A DNA stretch of 64,000 nt from Siccibacter turicensis LMG 23730 (GCF_000463155.2 NZ_AWFZ01000048.1:62001-126000); one strand, 5' to 3'. Shown: positions 19,728 to 33,469, counted from the first letter of the stretch. Translations and numbers: made by a program. Notes: generated by a model from the letters alone, not told the origin.

Positions 19728-21959
19728 ATGGTTGCGGTAAGAAGTGCACATTTGAGTCAGGCAGGCGAATTCGATCATGAAAAATGGATCGCAACTCTTG
19801 GTATCGCAAGCCCGCAATCGTGTGAACGCTTAGCCAAAACCTGGGTCTATTGTGAGCAACAAACCCAGGGGCATCAGCATGCAGAACTGCTGCTCTGGCG
19901 CGGTGTGGAAATGGTTGAGATCCTCTCCACGCTCAGCATGGACATCGATACCCTGCGCGCTGCGCTGCTCTTTCCGCTAGCCGATGCGGGCGTGGTCACC
20001 GAAGAGGTGCTGGTCGAAAGCGTCGGTAAAGAGGTGGTAGACCTGGTTCACGGCGTGCGTGATATCGACGCGATCCGCCAGCTTAAGGCCGCGCACACGG
20101 ATTCGGTTTCCGCCGAACAGGTGGATAACGTGCGCCGTATGCTGCTGGCGATGGTGGACGATTTCCGCTGCGTGGTCATCAAGCTGGCGGAACGCATCGC
20201 CCACCTGCGCGAAGTGAAAGACGCGCCGGAAGATGAACGCGTGCTCGCTGCAAAAGAGTGCACCAACATCTATGCCCCGCTGGCGAACCGTCTCGGCATT
20301 GGCCAGCTCAAATGGGAGCTCGAAGACTACTGCTTCCGCTATCTGCATCCTGATGAATACAAACGCATCGCAAAGCTGCTCCATGAACGCCGTATCGATC
20401 GCGAACACTACATCGAGGAGTTTGTCGGCGTACTGCGCAAGTCCATCAAGGAGGAGGGCGTTAAGGCAGAGGTGTACGGCCGGCCAAAACACATCTACAG
20501 CATCTGGCGCAAAATGCAGAAAAAGCATCTCGCCTTTGATGAGCTGTTTGACGTGCGCGCGGTGCGTATCGTCGCCGAGCGCTTGCAGGACTGCTACGCC
20601 GCGCTGGGGATTGTGCACACCCATTTCCGCCATCTGCCCGACGAGTTCGACGACTACGTCGCCAATCCGAAGCCCAACGGTTATCAGTCGATTCATACCG
20701 TTGTGCTGGGTCCGGACGGTAAAACCGTAGAGATCCAGATCCGCACCCGCCAGATGCATGAGGACGCCGAGCTCGGCGTTGCCGCCCACTGGAAGTACAA
20801 AGAGGGGGCGCAGCGCAGCGGCAATACCGGTCATGAAGATCGCATCGCGTGGCTGCGTAAGCTTATCGCCTGGCAGGAAGAGATGGCGGATTCCGGCGAA
20901 ATGCTCGACGAAGTGCGCAGCCAGGTGTTTGACGACCGGGTTTACGTCTTTACGCCTAAAGGTGACGTGGTCGATCTGCCCGCGGGCTCAACGCCGCTGG
21001 ATTTTGCCTACCACATCCACAGCGACGTGGGGCACCGCTGCATCGGCGCCAAGATAGGCGGGCGCATTGTGCCCTTTACCTATCAGCTGCAGATGGGCGA
21101 CCAGATTGAAATCATCACCCAGAAACAGCCTAACCCAAGCCGGGACTGGCTGAACCCGAACCTCGGCTACGTCACCACCAGCCGGGGACGATCGAAAATT
21201 CACGCCTGGTTCCGCAAGCAGGATCGCGACAAGAATATTCTTGCCGGACGGCAGATTCTGGATGACGAACTTGAACGCCTCGGCATCAGCCTCAAAGAGG
21301 CGGAAAAGCACCTGCTGCCGCGCTACAACTTTAACGAAGTGGATGAACTGCTGGCCGCCATCGGTGGGGGCGATATACGCCTGAACCAGATGGTCAACTT
21401 CCTGCAGTCGCAGTTCAACAAGCCGAGTGCGGCAGAGGAGGACGCCGCCGCCCTGCGTCAGCTGCAGCAAAAAACCTATGCCCCGCAGGGCCGCAGCAAG
21501 GACAACGGCCGCGTGGTGGTAGAGGGGGTCGGCAACCTGATGCACCATATCGCCCGCTGCTGCCAGCCGATCCCAGGGGACGACATCGTTGGCTTTATTA
21601 CCCAGGGGCGCGGCATCTCTATTCACAGCGTGGACTGCGATCAGCTGGCTGAACTCCAGTCGCATGCCCCGGAGCGCATCGTGGACGCGGTGTGGGGTGA
21701 AAGCTACTCTGCCGGTTACTCGCTGGTGGTGCGCGTCTCGGCGAATGACCGCAGCGGCCTGCTGCGTGACATCACCACCATCCTCGCTAACGAGAAGGTC
21801 AACGTGCTTGGTGTCACCAGCCACTCGGACACCCGTCAGCAGCTTGCCACCATTGATATGGAAATCGAGATTTACAACCAGCAGGTGCTGGGGCGCGTGC
21901 TGGGTAAACTCAATCAGGTGCCGGACGTCATTGATGCCCGGCGTCTGCACGGCGGCTAA
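19728..21959 (+). CDS. relA: RelA, ribosome-dependent (p)ppGpp synthetase
   Basis: RelA makes the alarmone (p)ppGpp from ATP and GTP/GDP when uncharged tRNA enters the ribosomal A site. The protein has 743 residues, against 744 in E. coli. An inactive HD hydrolase-like domain comes first (the motif is replaced by FPLAD at the usual place). The synthetase domain follows with GRPKHIYSIWRKM and PNGYQSIHT, then the TGS domain (VYVFTPKGDVVDLPAG), a helical and zinc-finger region (ARCCQPIPGDDIVGF) and a C-terminal ACT domain. I used the ATG at 19728 after GGAGAGGAC. In E. coli mazE and mazF follow relA; here mazG comes next, after 88 bp. Confidence 0.96.
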   Translation: MVAVRSAHLSQAGEFDHEKWIATLGIASPQSCERLAKTWVYCEQQTQGHQHAELLLWRGVEMVEILSTLSMDIDTLRAALLFPLADAGVVTEEVLVESVGKEVVDLVHGVRDIDAIRQLKAAHTDSVSAEQVDNVRRMLLAMVDDFRCVVIKLAERIAHLREVKDAPEDERVLAAKECTNIYAPLANRLGIGQLKWELEDYCFRYLHPDEYKRIAKLLHERRIDREHYIEEFVGVLRKSIKEEGVKAEVYGRPKHIYSIWRKMQKKHLAFDELFDVRAVRIVAERLQDCYAALGIVHTHFRHLPDEFDDYVANPKPNGYQSIHTVVLGPDGKTVEIQIRTRQMHEDAELGVAAHWKYKEGAQRSGNTGHEDRIAWLRKLIAWQEEMADSGEMLDEVRSQVFDDRVYVFTPKGDVVDLPAGSTPLDFAYHIHSDVGHRCIGAKIGGRIVPFTYQLQMGDQIEIITQKQPNPSRDWLNPNLGYVTTSRGRSKIHAWFRKQDRDKNILAGRQILDDELERLGISLKEAEKHLLPRYNFNEVDELLAAIGGGDIRLNQMVNFLQSQFNKPSAAEEDAAALRQLQQKTYAPQGRSKDNGRVVVEGVGNLMHHIARCCQPIPGDDIVGFITQGRGISIHSVDCDQLAELQSHAPERIVDAVWGESYSAGYSLVVRVSANDRSGLLRDITTILANEKVNVLGVTSHSDTRQQLATIDMEIEIYNQQVLGRVLGKLNQVPDVIDARRLHGG

Positions 21960-22047
21960 CATCCCCGACTCACCTCTCTCCCCCTCCCGTTTGGGAGGGG
22001 TGGGGCGCGAACGTGTTGCCCCCTCCGTTTATCAGTAAGGATCCAAC

Positions 22048-22839
22048 ATGAAACAGATCGACCGCCTGCTCGGCATCATGACGCGGCTGCGTGACCCGGA
22101 AAACGGCTGCCCGTGGGACAAAGAGCAAACCTTCTCCACCATTGCGCCCTATACCCTCGAAGAAACCTACGAGGTACTGGACGCCATCGAGCGTCAGGAT
22201 TTCGACGATCTGCGCGGTGAGCTCGGCGACCTGCTGTTCCAGGTTGTGTTCTACGCCCGCATGGCGCAGGAAGAGGGCCGTTTCGACTTCGACGACATCT
22301 GCGCGGCCATCAGCGACAAGCTTGAGCGCCGTCATCCGCATATTTTCGGCGAGGCGCAAGCGCACACCAGCAGCGAAGTACTGGCCCGCTGGGAGCAAAT
22401 CAAAAGCGATGAGCGCGCCGAGAAAGCGCAGCACTCGGCGCTGGACGACATCCCGGAGAGCCTGCCGGCCCTGATGCGCGCGCATAAAATTCAGAAGCGC
22501 TGTGCCGCCGTTGGCTTCGACTGGACCTCTATCGGGCCGGTGCTGGATAAAGTGCATGAAGAGATTGATGAAGTGATGCATGAGGCGCAGCAGGCGGTGA
22601 TCGACGAAGCGAAGCTGGAAGAGGAGATTGGCGATCTGCTGTTTGCCACGGTAAACCTCTCTCGCCATCTGGGTTCCAAAGCCGAAACCGCACTGCAAAA
22701 GGCGAACCGTAAATTCGAACGCCGCTTCCGGCAGGTGGAAAGCATTATTGCCGCCCAGGGGCTGGTGATGAGCGATGCAACCCTGGAGCAGATGGAAGAC
22801 GCCTGGCAGCAGGTTAAGCAGCAGGAACATGATATCTAA
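22048..22839 (+). CDS. mazG: MazG, nucleoside triphosphate pyrophosphohydrolase
   Basis: MazG hydrolyses NTPs and dNTPs to the monophosphate and pyrophosphate and is reported to limit (p)ppGpp-linked effects in E. coli. The protein has 263 residues, equal to E. coli. It has two tandem MazG domains. The first shows EETYEVLDAI and GELGDLLFQVVFYA, the second EEIDEVMHEAQ and KLEEEIGDLLFATVNL, with the acidic residues that bind Mg. It follows relA on the same strand without the mazEF toxin-antitoxin pair seen in E. coli. Confidence 0.94.
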   Translation: MKQIDRLLGIMTRLRDPENGCPWDKEQTFSTIAPYTLEETYEVLDAIERQDFDDLRGELGDLLFQVVFYARMAQEEGRFDFDDICAAISDKLERRHPHIFGEAQAHTSSEVLARWEQIKSDERAEKAQHSALDDIPESLPALMRAHKIQKRCAAVGFDWTSIGPVLDKVHEEIDEVMHEAQQAVIDEAKLEEEIGDLLFATVNLSRHLGSKAETALQKANRKFERRFRQVESIIAAQGLVMSDATLEQMEDAWQQVKQQEHDI

Positions 22840-22860
22840 GGCCTTTTTCTTCTAAAGGCC
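22840..22860 (+). terminator. Hairpin at the mazG 3' end
   Basis: GGCCTTT (22840-22846) pairs with AAAGGCC (22854-22860) around a seven-base loop and is followed by CTTTCT. It starts at the base after the mazG stop. The U tract is imperfect, so this is a moderate terminator candidate. Confidence 0.5.
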
Positions 22861-22890
22861 CTTTCTGCCCTGAAGTAAACTGACAAGCGG

Positions 22891-22904
22891 TTGATTTGCG
22901 TCAA
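22891..22904. promoter_or_regulatory. FNR-type site upstream of pyrG (weak)
   Basis: TTGATTTGCGTCAA matches the FNR consensus TTGAT-N4-ATCAA at nine of ten positions. It lies about 235 bp upstream of the predicted pyrG transcription start, far for direct activation. It could be chance. Confidence 0.25.
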
Positions 22905-23107
22905 AAACATTTCCGTAAAAGCGGCTATTTTCATGAGCCTCCCAGGCGTCGCGTCATGACAAAGAACGCCACAGACGGGGCTTTAGCGGTAAAACGGGGC
23001 GGTAACAGCGTGAAGTGCAACAGACGGTGAGAATCTCTTTTGTGATAAAGGGCGAGGTAACCCAGACGGGTAGAGCGTGCAGCAGCCCGCAGACGGAGAA
23101 GGAAAGT

Positions 23108-23136
23108 TTGTGGCGCCCTGGCTGTTCGGGTATACT
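23108..23136 (+). promoter_or_regulatory. Candidate sigma-70 promoter of pyrG
   Basis: A TTGTGG -35 element (23108-23113) is separated by 17 bp from a TATACT -10 element (23131-23136), about 55 bp before the pyrG start. The -10 is strong and the -35 weak. Confidence 0.55.
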
Positions 23137-23175
23137 ACTTTCCCGTCCTGGTTATCCACCGTCTTTTAAACCTAA

Positions 23176-24828
<1,653 letters not shown>

Positions 24829-24977
24829 CAAGCAGTTATAACGGCAACGCGGCTTAGACGCCGATACGTTTCTCGCGGTAGCAGGGCATCACCGGTCGCC
24901 ACAATTCAGTCGGCCGCTGAACGAAAGCCGCTACCGCGTGTCAGTTCAGGAAGCGCGTTGTTTGTCTGGAGTTTTAG

Positions 24978-26297
<1,320 letters not shown>

Positions 26298-26318
26298 TTC
26301 GTTACTGCCGCATCACAC

Positions 26319-26345
26319 AAAAAACCCGCTTCGGCGGGTTTTTTT
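26319..26345 (+). terminator. Intrinsic terminator of eno
   Basis: A perfect AACCCGC/GCGGGTT stem (26323-26329 with 26334-26340) with a TTCG tetraloop is flanked by an A run before and a T run after. It is a textbook rho-independent terminator 25 bp after the eno stop. Confidence 0.93.
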
Positions 26346-26458
26346 ATGGGTAAAAGGTAGCCAATTTCTTAATCTTTTTTTTGGGAAATATTGGGAGTTG
26401 CGCTTCACGGTCAGGAGGTCCAGTGTAGAGAGAGACCCTCACAGACAAGGAGACAGCG

Positions 26459-27481
26459 ATGAAAGCAGCCGTAGTCAGCAAAGATCGTTCCGTAGAAATC
26501 ATTGATAAAACCGTGCGTCCACTGGAACACGGCGAGGCGCTGCTGGGCATGGAGTGCTGCGGTGTATGTCATACCGACCTGCACGTGAAGAATGGCGATT
26601 TTGGCGATGTCACAGGCCGTACGCTGGGGCATGAAGGGATCGGTGTGGTTAAGGCCATCGGCCCTGGGGTAACCTCCCTCAAGGTTGGCGACCGGGCAAG
26701 CGTGGCGTGGTTTTTCCGTGGCTGCGGCCACTGCGAGTACTGTAACAGCGGCAACGAAACGCTGTGCCGCACCGTCACTAACGCGGGTTACACTGTCGAT
26801 GGCGGGATGGCGGAAGAGTGCATTGTGGTAGCCGACTATGCGGTTAAGGTGCCTGACGGCCTCGATTCCGCCGCGGCGAGTAGCATTACCTGCGCGGGCG
26901 TCACCACCTATAAAGCGGTAAAAGTTTCCAATATCAAACCCGGCCAGTGGATCGTTATCTACGGGCTTGGCGGTCTCGGTAACCTCGCGCTGCAATACGC
27001 TAAAAACGTCTTTAACGCGAAGGTGATTGCGGTAGATGTTAACGATCTGCAGCTCGATTTCGCCAAAGAGAGCGGGGCCGATCTGGTGATCAACTCGCGC
27101 AACGAAGACGCGGCGAAGATCATTCAGGAGCAGACCGGTGGCGCCCACGCGGCGGTGGTGACCGCCGTGGCGAAGGCGGCGTTTAACTCTGCGGTAGACG
27201 CGGTACGCGCCGGAGCGCGAATTGTCGCGGTTGGCCTGCCGTCGGAGTCCATGAGCCTGAACATTCCCCGTCTGGTGCTGGACGGCATCGAAGTGGTCGG
27301 TTCGCTGGTGGGAACGCGCCAGGATCTGGCGGAAGCCTTCCAGTTCGCAGCCGAAGGAAAGGTTAAACCTACGGTGACCCTGCGCCCGCTGGAGGATATC
27401 AACGCCATTTTCCATGAAATGGAAAGCGGAAAAATCAAAGGCCGAATGGTCATCGATTTTAAGCATAAGTCAGTCCGTTAA
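26459..27481 (+). CDS. adhP: AdhP, zinc-dependent alcohol dehydrogenase
   Basis: This 340-residue medium-chain dehydrogenase is a close match to E. coli AdhP (336 residues), the ethanol-preferring NAD-dependent enzyme. The catalytic zinc ligands are Cys-37 (CGVCHTD) and His-58 (LGHEGIG), and the structural zinc lobe has four cysteines at 89, 92, 95 and 103. The NAD-binding glycine motif is [10 protein letters not shown]. The gene starts after AAGGAGACAGCG. It is flanked by eno and queE, whereas in E. coli adhP sits far away beside maeA-sra-bdm-osmC; its placement here is a lineage-specific difference. Confidence 0.9.
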   Translation: MKAAVVSKDRSVEIIDKTVRPLEHGEALLGMECCGVCHTDLHVKNGDFGDVTGRTLGHEGIGVVKAIGPGVTSLKVGDRASVAWFFRGCGHCEYCNSGNETLCRTVTNAGYTVDGGMAEECIVVADYAVKVPDGLDSAAASSITCAGVTTYKAVKVSNIKPGQWIVIYGLGGLGNLALQYAKNVFNAKVIAVDVNDLQLDFAKESGADLVINSRNEDAAKIIQEQTGGAHAAVVTAVAKAAFNSAVDAVRAGARIVAVGLPSESMSLNIPRLVLDGIEVVGSLVGTRQDLAEAFQFAAEGKVKPTVTLRPLEDINAIFHEMESGKIKGRMVIDFKHKSVR

Positions 27482-27590
27482 GCGTTCGCTTAACGCTCAG
27501 GCACCGGCGTGCATCGCGTCGGTGCCACAACACATGACCTCAGCCGTGAGTTCTGCGATAATCGCGGTTTCCCGCAATCAAGAGTGAATC

Positions 27591-28262
27591 ATGCAGTACC
27601 CGATTAATGAAATGTTCCAGACCCTGCAAGGCGAGGGTTACTTCACCGGCGTTCCCGCCATTTTCATCCGTTTACAGGGATGCCCGGTAGGCTGTGCCTG
27701 GTGCGACACCAAACACACCTGGGACAAATTGAGCGATCGGGAAGTGTCGCTGTTCAGCGTGCTCGCAAAAACCAAAGAGAGCGACAAATGGGGCGCGGCA
27801 AGCAGTGAAGATCTGCTGGCTATCATTGAGCGCCAGGGCTGGACGGCTCGCCATGTGGTGATCACCGGCGGTGAACCCTGTATCCACGATCTGATGCCGC
27901 TGACCATGGCGCTCGAAGCGCTGGGCTTTAGCTGCCAGATTGAAACCAGCGGAACGCATGACGTGCGCTGTACGACGGGCACCTGGGTGACGGTATCCCC
28001 GAAGGTGAATATGAAAGGTGGGTACGATGTGATTGCGCAGGCGCTGCAGCGTGCGGATGAGATCAAACACCCGGTTGGGCGGATGCGCGACATCGAAGCG
28101 CTCGACGATCTGCTGGCGACCCTGAAGGATGAGAAACAGCGCGTTATCGCCCTGCAGCCTATCAGCCAGAAAGAGGATGCCACCCGGCTATGCATCGAAA
28201 CCTGTATCGCCCGCAACTGGCGGCTGTCGATGCAGACGCACAAATACCTGAATATCGCCTGA
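27591..28262 (+). CDS. queE: QueE, 7-carboxy-7-deazaguanine synthase
   Basis: QueE is a radical SAM enzyme that contracts 6-carboxytetrahydropterin to 7-carboxy-7-deazaguanine in the queuosine pathway. The 223-residue protein has the cluster-binding cysteines 31, 35 and 38 (CPVGCAWC, spacing CX3CX2C), and a glycine-rich SAM region VVITGGEPC. It converges with queD, which makes its substrate. The size agrees with the E. coli enzyme, whose overproduction also affects cell division. Confidence 0.94.
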   Translation: MQYPINEMFQTLQGEGYFTGVPAIFIRLQGCPVGCAWCDTKHTWDKLSDREVSLFSVLAKTKESDKWGAASSEDLLAIIERQGWTARHVVITGGEPCIHDLMPLTMALEALGFSCQIETSGTHDVRCTTGTWVTVSPKVNMKGGYDVIAQALQRADEIKHPVGRMRDIEALDDLLATLKDEKQRVIALQPISQKEDATRLCIETCIARNWRLSMQTHKYLNIA

Positions 28263-28277
28263 TTCTCTCCGGCCTGA

Positions 28278-28298
28278 CCCTCTCCCGACAGGAGAGGG
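28278..28298. repeat. CCCTCTCC/GGAGAGGG palindrome after queE
   Basis: A perfect 8-bp inverted repeat with loop CGACA follows the queE stop by 15 bp. It belongs to the same sequence type as the palindrome at 15455-15480. Confidence 0.55.
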
Positions 28299-28333
28299 AC
28301 CTCTGGCGCACTCCCGTTTTGTTCAGCAGCACA

Positions 28334-28355
28334 CCTTTCTCTGATCAGAGAAGGG
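28334..28355. terminator. Palindrome between convergent queE and queD
   Basis: A 16-bp perfect palindrome (28337-28352), extended by further pairs on each side, lies just beyond the queD stop. Its position between two convergent genes suggests bidirectional 3'-end formation. No long T run is present. Confidence 0.45.
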
Positions 28356-28357
28356 GA

Positions 28358-28720
28358 TTACTCGCCGCGGTATACGCAGCCGGCGGTGCAGGTTTCTTTC
28401 ACCATGACCGCGCTTAGCAGCGGCAGCACCGGCTTCATCTCATTCCAGATCCAGGCCGCCAGCACTTCGCTGGTGGGATTTTCCAGGCCCGGGATCTCAT
28501 TCAGATAGTAGTGGTCAAGGCGGTTATAGACCGGTTTGAACGCCGCCTTCAGCTCGGCAAAATCCATTACCCAGCCGGTATGCGCGTCCACCTCGCCGGT
28601 TATTTCCAGGCGCACCATAAAGGAGTGACCGTGCAGGCGTCCGCACTTGTGGCCTTCCGGCACGTTCGGTAAATGGTGAGCGGCTTCGAAGGTGAAATCT
28701 TTAAACAGCGTGGTAGGCAT
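28358..28720 (-). CDS. queD: QueD, 6-carboxy-5,6,7,8-tetrahydropterin synthase
   Basis: QueD converts dihydroneopterin triphosphate to 6-carboxytetrahydropterin, the step before QueE. The 120-residue protein has the PTPS fold signatures: zinc-binding histidines in FEAAHHLP (His-15/16) and RLHGHSF (His-30, His-32), the catalytic Cys-26 in [10 protein letters not shown], and a distal acidic residue near [10 protein letters not shown]. It converges with queE and is divergent from the cysJIH operon, with 441 bp between the starts. Confidence 0.94.
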   Translation of the reverse strand: MPTTLFKDFTFEAAHHLPNVPEGHKCGRLHGHSFMVRLEITGEVDAHTGWVMDFAELKAAFKPVYNRLDHYYLNEIPGLENPTSEVLAAWIWNEMKPVLPLLSAVMVKETCTAGCVYRGE

Positions 28721-29161
28721 AACAGAGTCTCAGAAAGGCTAAAAACCGCCGCATAGTACCGGAACTGGCTTTTTTTCGCATTAGCTAAAACCCGCATTAA
28801 CGCCCTGCGGGAAAATGCTGCGTCCCGACCACTTTAAGAATCAATAATATCAATGGGTTAATTAACCACTTTTAACACTAATAACTACCCGAAAAAACGA
28901 TTAGTCGATTTGGTTATTTAATATTTCCAACCCTTCTTTAATTGTTATTATTCCGGCCGTTACCCTGATACCCATCATTATTTGCGCGGCAGCGGGCGAC
29001 GCTTTTTGCCTGATGCGCGTTCTGACCAACAGGTGCCGAAAAAGCGGATAACCGTTACCCGGCAGCGTAAATGCGTCAGGCTAGCCATAAACCAATAAAT
29101 CAGGTGCATTTCTTGCTGTTTCAACCTGAACACAGCCTTGCTTACTGGAACTCAACAACGC
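28721..29161. promoter_or_regulatory. queD-cysJ divergent control region
   Basis: This 441-bp gap must hold the queD promoter and the CysB-dependent cysJIH promoter. A strongly AT-rich stretch at about 28835-28965 is the kind of sequence bound by CysB, but I cannot point to a certain site or start. No protein or RNA gene is supported. Confidence 0.45.
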
Positions 29162-30970
29162 ATGACGACTCAGGCCCCACCTTCAGCACCGCTCCCGCTT
29201 AATCCGGAGCAGATGGCGCGCCTCCAGGCCGCTACTAACGACCTTACGCCCACGCAGCTGGCCTGGGTATCCGGCTATTTCTGGGGCGTGCTCAATCAGC
29301 AGCCCGGCGCTACGGCGCTCGCCCAGCCAGCCGCCCCCGAGATGCCCGGCATAACCATCATTTCCGCCTCCCAGACCGGGAACGCCCGTCGCGTGGCGGA
29401 AGCGCTGCGCGACGATCTGCTGGCTGAAAAGCTGAGCGTCAACCTGGTCAATGCCGGGGACTACAAGTTCAAGCAGATCGCGTCGGAAAAACTGCTGGTG
29501 GTGGTGACCTCCACCCAGGGTGAGGGCGAGCCGCCGGAAGAGGCCGTCGCGCTGCACAAGTTTCTGTTTTCTAAAAAGGCGCCGAAGCTCGACGGCACCG
29601 CCTTTGCGGTCTTCAGCCTCGGCGACAGCTCCTATGAGTTCTTCTGCCAGTCAGGGAAAGATTTCGACAACAAACTCGCCGAGCTTGGTGCCGAGCGTCT
29701 GCTCGACCGTGTCGATGCCGACGTGGAGTACCAGGAGCTGGCCACCGCCTGGCGCGCACGCGTGGTGTCGGTATTGAAAGACCGGGCGCCAGCCGCCTCG
29801 GGCGCACAGGTCGCCACTGCGGCCAGCGGTGCGGTAAACCAGGTCGATTCCACCCCGTACACCAAAGAGCAGCCGCTGACCGCTACGCTTGCGGTAAACC
29901 AGAAAATCACCGGCCGCGCCTCGGATAAGGACGTGCGCCACCTGGAGATCGATCTTGGCGACTCCGGCCTGCGTTACCAGCCTGGCGATGCGCTCGGCGT
30001 CTGGTATCAGAACGATCCGGCGCTGGTGAAGGAACTGGTGGAACTGCTGTGGCTGACCGGCGATGAGCTGGTTCAGCACGAGGGCAAAAGCATTGCCCTG
30101 CGTGAGGCGCTGCAGTGGCATTTTGAGCTGACGGTCAACACGTCCGCTATCGTTGAGAATTATGCCGCCCTGTCACGCAACGAGACGCTGCTGGCGATGG
30201 TGGGCGATAAAAACAAGCTGCAGCACTACGCTGCGCTGACGCCAATTGTCGACATGGTGCGTTTCGCGCCGGCACAGCTTGACGCCGAACAGCTTACCGG
30301 CCTGCTGCGTCCGCTCACCCCGCGCCTTTACTCGATCGCCTCGTCCCAGGCGGAAGTGGAAAACGAAGTGCACATTACCGTTGGGGTCGTGCGCTACGAC
30401 GTAGAAGGCCGCGCCCGCGCGGGCGGCGCCTCGAGCTTCCTCGCCGATCGCGTTGAGGAGGATGGCGAGGTACGGGTGTTCATCGAGCACAACGACAATT
30501 TCCGCCTGCCGGCCAACCCGGAAACCCCGGTGATCATGATAGGCCCGGGCACTGGTATTGCGCCGTTCCGCGCCTTTATGCAGCAGCGCGCCGCCGATGA
30601 GGCACCCGGGAAAAACTGGCTGTTCTTCGGCAACCCGCACTTCACCGAAGATTTCCTGTATCAGGTCGAGTGGCAGCGCTACGTCAAAGAGGGCGTGCTG
30701 ACCCGCATCGATCTCGCCTGGTCACGGGATCAGGAACATAAAATATACGTACAAGACAAACTGCGCGAACAGGGCGCAGAGCTGTGGCGCTGGATCAACG
30801 AAGAAGGCGCGCACATTTACGTCTGCGGCGATGCCAGTCGCATGGCCAAAGACGTTGAGCAGGCTTTACTGGACGCGATCGTCGAGTTTGGTGGCATGGA
30901 CACCGACGCGGCGGATGAATATTTAAGTGAGCTGCGCGTTGAGCGCCGTTATCAGCGAGATGTCTACTAA
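29162..30970 (+). CDS. cysJ: CysJ, sulfite reductase flavoprotein (alpha) subunit
   Basis: CysJ passes electrons from NADPH through FAD and FMN to the CysI haemoprotein, which reduces sulfite to sulfide. The 602-residue protein has an N-terminal flavodoxin domain ([16 protein letters not shown]), an FAD-binding ferredoxin-reductase domain with RLYSIASSQ, and an NADPH domain with [12 protein letters not shown]. It ends in the family-typical [11 protein letters not shown] chose the ATG at 29162 because it gives the E. coli start MTTQ; the frame is open to 29138. Its stop overlaps the start of cysI by one base (TAATG). The operon is expected to be activated by CysB. Confidence 0.96.
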   Translation: MTTQAPPSAPLPLNPEQMARLQAATNDLTPTQLAWVSGYFWGVLNQQPGATALAQPAAPEMPGITIISASQTGNARRVAEALRDDLLAEKLSVNLVNAGDYKFKQIASEKLLVVVTSTQGEGEPPEEAVALHKFLFSKKAPKLDGTAFAVFSLGDSSYEFFCQSGKDFDNKLAELGAERLLDRVDADVEYQELATAWRARVVSVLKDRAPAASGAQVATAASGAVNQVDSTPYTKEQPLTATLAVNQKITGRASDKDVRHLEIDLGDSGLRYQPGDALGVWYQNDPALVKELVELLWLTGDELVQHEGKSIALREALQWHFELTVNTSAIVENYAALSRNETLLAMVGDKNKLQHYAALTPIVDMVRFAPAQLDAEQLTGLLRPLTPRLYSIASSQAEVENEVHITVGVVRYDVEGRARAGGASSFLADRVEEDGEVRVFIEHNDNFRLPANPETPVIMIGPGTGIAPFRAFMQQRAADEAPGKNWLFFGNPHFTEDFLYQVEWQRYVKEGVLTRIDLAWSRDQEHKIYVQDKLREQGAELWRWINEEGAHIYVCGDASRMAKDVEQALLDAIVEFGGMDTDAADEYLSELRVERRYQRDVY

Positions 30971-32682
30971 TGAGCGATAAACACCCAGGCCCTCTGGTGG
31001 TCGAAGGCAAACTGGCCGATGCCGAGCGCATGAAGGGCGAGAGCAACTATCTGCGCGGTACCATCGCGGAAGATCTCAACAACGGTCTGACCGGCGGATT
31101 CAATGGCGACAACTTCCTGCTGATCCGTTTCCACGGCATGTATCAGCAGGACGATCGCGATATTCGCGCCGAGCGTGCGGAGCAGAAGCTGGAGCCGCGT
31201 CATGCAATGATGCTGCGCTGCCGTCTGCCGGGCGGCATCATCACCACGCGTCAGTGGCAGGCCATTGATAAGTTCGCGGCGGATAAGACCCTGTACGGCA
31301 GCATTCGTATCACCAACCGTCAGACCTTTCAGTTCCACGGTATTCTCAAGAAGAACGTGAAGCCGGCGCACCAGATGCTGCACGAAGTGGGCCTCGACGC
31401 GCTGGCAACGGCGAACGACGTTAACCGTAACGTGCTCTGCACCTCCAATCCGGTTGAGTCGGTGCTGCACGCCGAAGCGTACGAATGGGCAAAAAAGCTC
31501 TCCGAACATCTGCTGCCCCAGACCCGCGCCTATGCGGAGATCTGGCACGACGGCGAAAAGGTGGCGACCACCGACGAGGAGCCGATCCTCGGGAAAACCT
31601 ATCTGCCGCGTAAGTTCAAAACCACGGTGGTGATCCCGCCGCAGAACGACGTCGATCTGCACGCCAACGACATGAACTTTATCGCTATCGCCGAGAGCGG
31701 CAGACTGGTGGGCTTCAACCTGCTGGTAGGCGGCGGGCTGTCGATTGAGCACGGCAACAAGAAAACCTACGCCCGTACCGCGAGCGAATTCGGCTATATC
31801 CCGCTCGAGCACACCCTGGCGGTGGCGGAAGCGGTGGTCACGACCCAGCGCGACTGGGGCAACCGTACCGACCGTAAAAATGCCAAAACCAAATACACGC
31901 TTGAGCGCGTCGGTGTCGAAACGTTCAAAGCGGAAGTGGAGCGCCGCGCGGGCATCACCTTTGCGCCGACCCGCCCCTACGAATTCACCGGACGCGGCGA
32001 CCGCATCGGCTGGGTGAAGGGCATTGACGACCAGTGGCACCTGACGCTGTTTATCGAAAATGGCCGTATTCTCGACTACCCGGATCGTCCGTTAAAAACC
32101 GGTCTGCTGGAAATTGCTAAGATCCATAAAGGGGATTTCCGCTTAACCGCGAATCAGAACCTGATCGTGGCGGGCGTGCCGGAGAGCGAGAAAGCGAAAA
32201 TTGAGCAACTGGCGGTCACCCACGGGCTGATGAACGCCGTGACGCCGCAGCGTGAAAACTCGATGGCCTGCGTCTCCTTCCCGACCTGTCCGCTGGCGAT
32301 GGCCGAAGCCGAGCGCTTCCTGCCGTCGTTCGTTGATAAGGTGGAAGCGACGATGGCTAAACACGGCGTGGGCGACGATCACATCGTGATGCGCGTCACT
32401 GGCTGCCCGAACGGCTGCGGCCGCGCGATGCTGGCAGAGGTGGGGCTGGTGGGCAAAGCGCCGGGCCGCTACAACCTGCACATCGGTGGCAACCGCATCG
32501 GGACGCGTATCCCTCGCATGTACAAAGAAAACATCACCGAGCCGGAGATCCTGGCGTCGCTTGATGAACTGGTAGGGCGCTGGGCGAAAGAGCGCGAGGC
32601 GGGGGAAGGATTCGGCGATTTCACCGTGCGCAGCGGCATCATTCGTCCGGTGCTCGACCCGGCGCGTGATTTCTGGGAATAA
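30970..32682 (+). CDS. cysI: CysI, sulfite reductase haemoprotein (beta) subunit
   Basis: CysI carries the siroheme and [4Fe-4S] cluster that reduce sulfite to sulfide by six electrons. The 570-residue protein has two ferredoxin-like half domains and the cluster cysteines in two motifs, [16 protein letters not shown] and [12 protein letters not shown]. The substrate-binding basic residues are expected around [14 protein letters not shown] and the lysines of the central domain. It is translationally coupled to cysJ and followed by cysH after 29 bp. The expected holoenzyme is CysJ8-CysI4, as in E. coli. Confidence 0.96.
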   Translation: MSDKHPGPLVVEGKLADAERMKGESNYLRGTIAEDLNNGLTGGFNGDNFLLIRFHGMYQQDDRDIRAERAEQKLEPRHAMMLRCRLPGGIITTRQWQAIDKFAADKTLYGSIRITNRQTFQFHGILKKNVKPAHQMLHEVGLDALATANDVNRNVLCTSNPVESVLHAEAYEWAKKLSEHLLPQTRAYAEIWHDGEKVATTDEEPILGKTYLPRKFKTTVVIPPQNDVDLHANDMNFIAIAESGRLVGFNLLVGGGLSIEHGNKKTYARTASEFGYIPLEHTLAVAEAVVTTQRDWGNRTDRKNAKTKYTLERVGVETFKAEVERRAGITFAPTRPYEFTGRGDRIGWVKGIDDQWHLTLFIENGRILDYPDRPLKTGLLEIAKIHKGDFRLTANQNLIVAGVPESEKAKIEQLAVTHGLMNAVTPQRENSMACVSFPTCPLAMAEAERFLPSFVDKVEATMAKHGVGDDHIVMRVTGCPNGCGRAMLAEVGLVGKAPGRYNLHIGGNRIGTRIPRMYKENITEPEILASLDELVGRWAKEREAGEGFGDFTVRSGIIRPVLDPARDFWE

Positions 32683-32711
32683 CGCTCCAACGACACAATC
32701 GTGAGGTGAAC

Positions 32712-33446
32712 ATGGCTTTACTCGATCTCAACGCGCTACATACGCTGTCCGGCCCGGATCGGGCGGAGGTGCTGGCAGGCACCAACGCGCAACTGGAAGC
32801 CCTGAGCGCGGAAGCGCGCGTGGCATGGGCGCTGGAGCATCTGCCGGGGGAGTTTGTGCTCTCCTCCAGCTTCGGTATTCAGGCGGCGGTCTGTCTGCAT
32901 CTGGTGACCCGGCAGCGGCCGGATATTCCGGTGATCCTGACCGATACCGGCTATCTGTTCCCGGAAACCTACCGGTTCATCGACGAGCTGACCGACAAAC
33001 TGAACCTCAATCTGCAGGTCTATCGGGCCGCGCAAAGCCCGGCCTGGCAGGAGGCGCGCTACGGTAAGCTGTGGGAGCAGGGCGTAACGGGCATTGAGAA
33101 GTACAACGAGATCAACAAAGTGGAGCCGATGAACCGCGCCCTGAAGGAGCTCGGCGCGCAAACCTGGTTTGCCGGCCTGCGCCGTGAACAGTCCGGTAGC
33201 CGCGCCGAGCTGCCGGTGCTCGGCGTCCAGCGCGGAATATTTAAGGTGCTGCCGATCATCGACTGGGACAACCGCACCGTTTACCAGTATCTGCAAAAGC
33301 ACGGCCTGAAATACCATCCGCTGTGGGATGAGGGCTATCTGTCGGTGGGGGATACCCACACCACCCGTAAGTGGGAACCGGGCATGGCGGAAGAGGAGAC
33401 CCGGTTCTTCGGCCTGAAACGCGAGTGCGGACTGCACGAGGGGTAA
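32712..33446 (+). CDS. cysH: CysH, PAPS reductase
   Basis: CysH reduces 3'-phosphoadenylyl sulfate to sulfite and PAP with thioredoxin. The 244-residue protein has the adenine-nucleotide alpha-hydrolase fold with [10 protein letters not shown] as the modified PP-loop, and the catalytic Cys-239 in the C-terminal KRECGLHEG. It has no paired cysteines for an iron-sulfur cluster, so it is the PAPS-specific type rather than an APS reductase. I chose the ATG at 32712 behind GAGGTGA; a GTG at 32706 in the same frame lies inside that ribosome site. It is the third gene of cysJIH. Confidence 0.95.
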   Translation: MALLDLNALHTLSGPDRAEVLAGTNAQLEALSAEARVAWALEHLPGEFVLSSSFGIQAAVCLHLVTRQRPDIPVILTDTGYLFPETYRFIDELTDKLNLNLQVYRAAQSPAWQEARYGKLWEQGVTGIEKYNEINKVEPMNRALKELGAQTWFAGLRREQSGSRAELPVLGVQRGIFKVLPIIDWDNRTVYQYLQKHGLKYHPLWDEGYLSVGDTHTTRKWEPGMAEEETRFFGLKRECGLHEG

Positions 33447-33469
33447 AGGCCTGCACGGCGTGATGCGTA

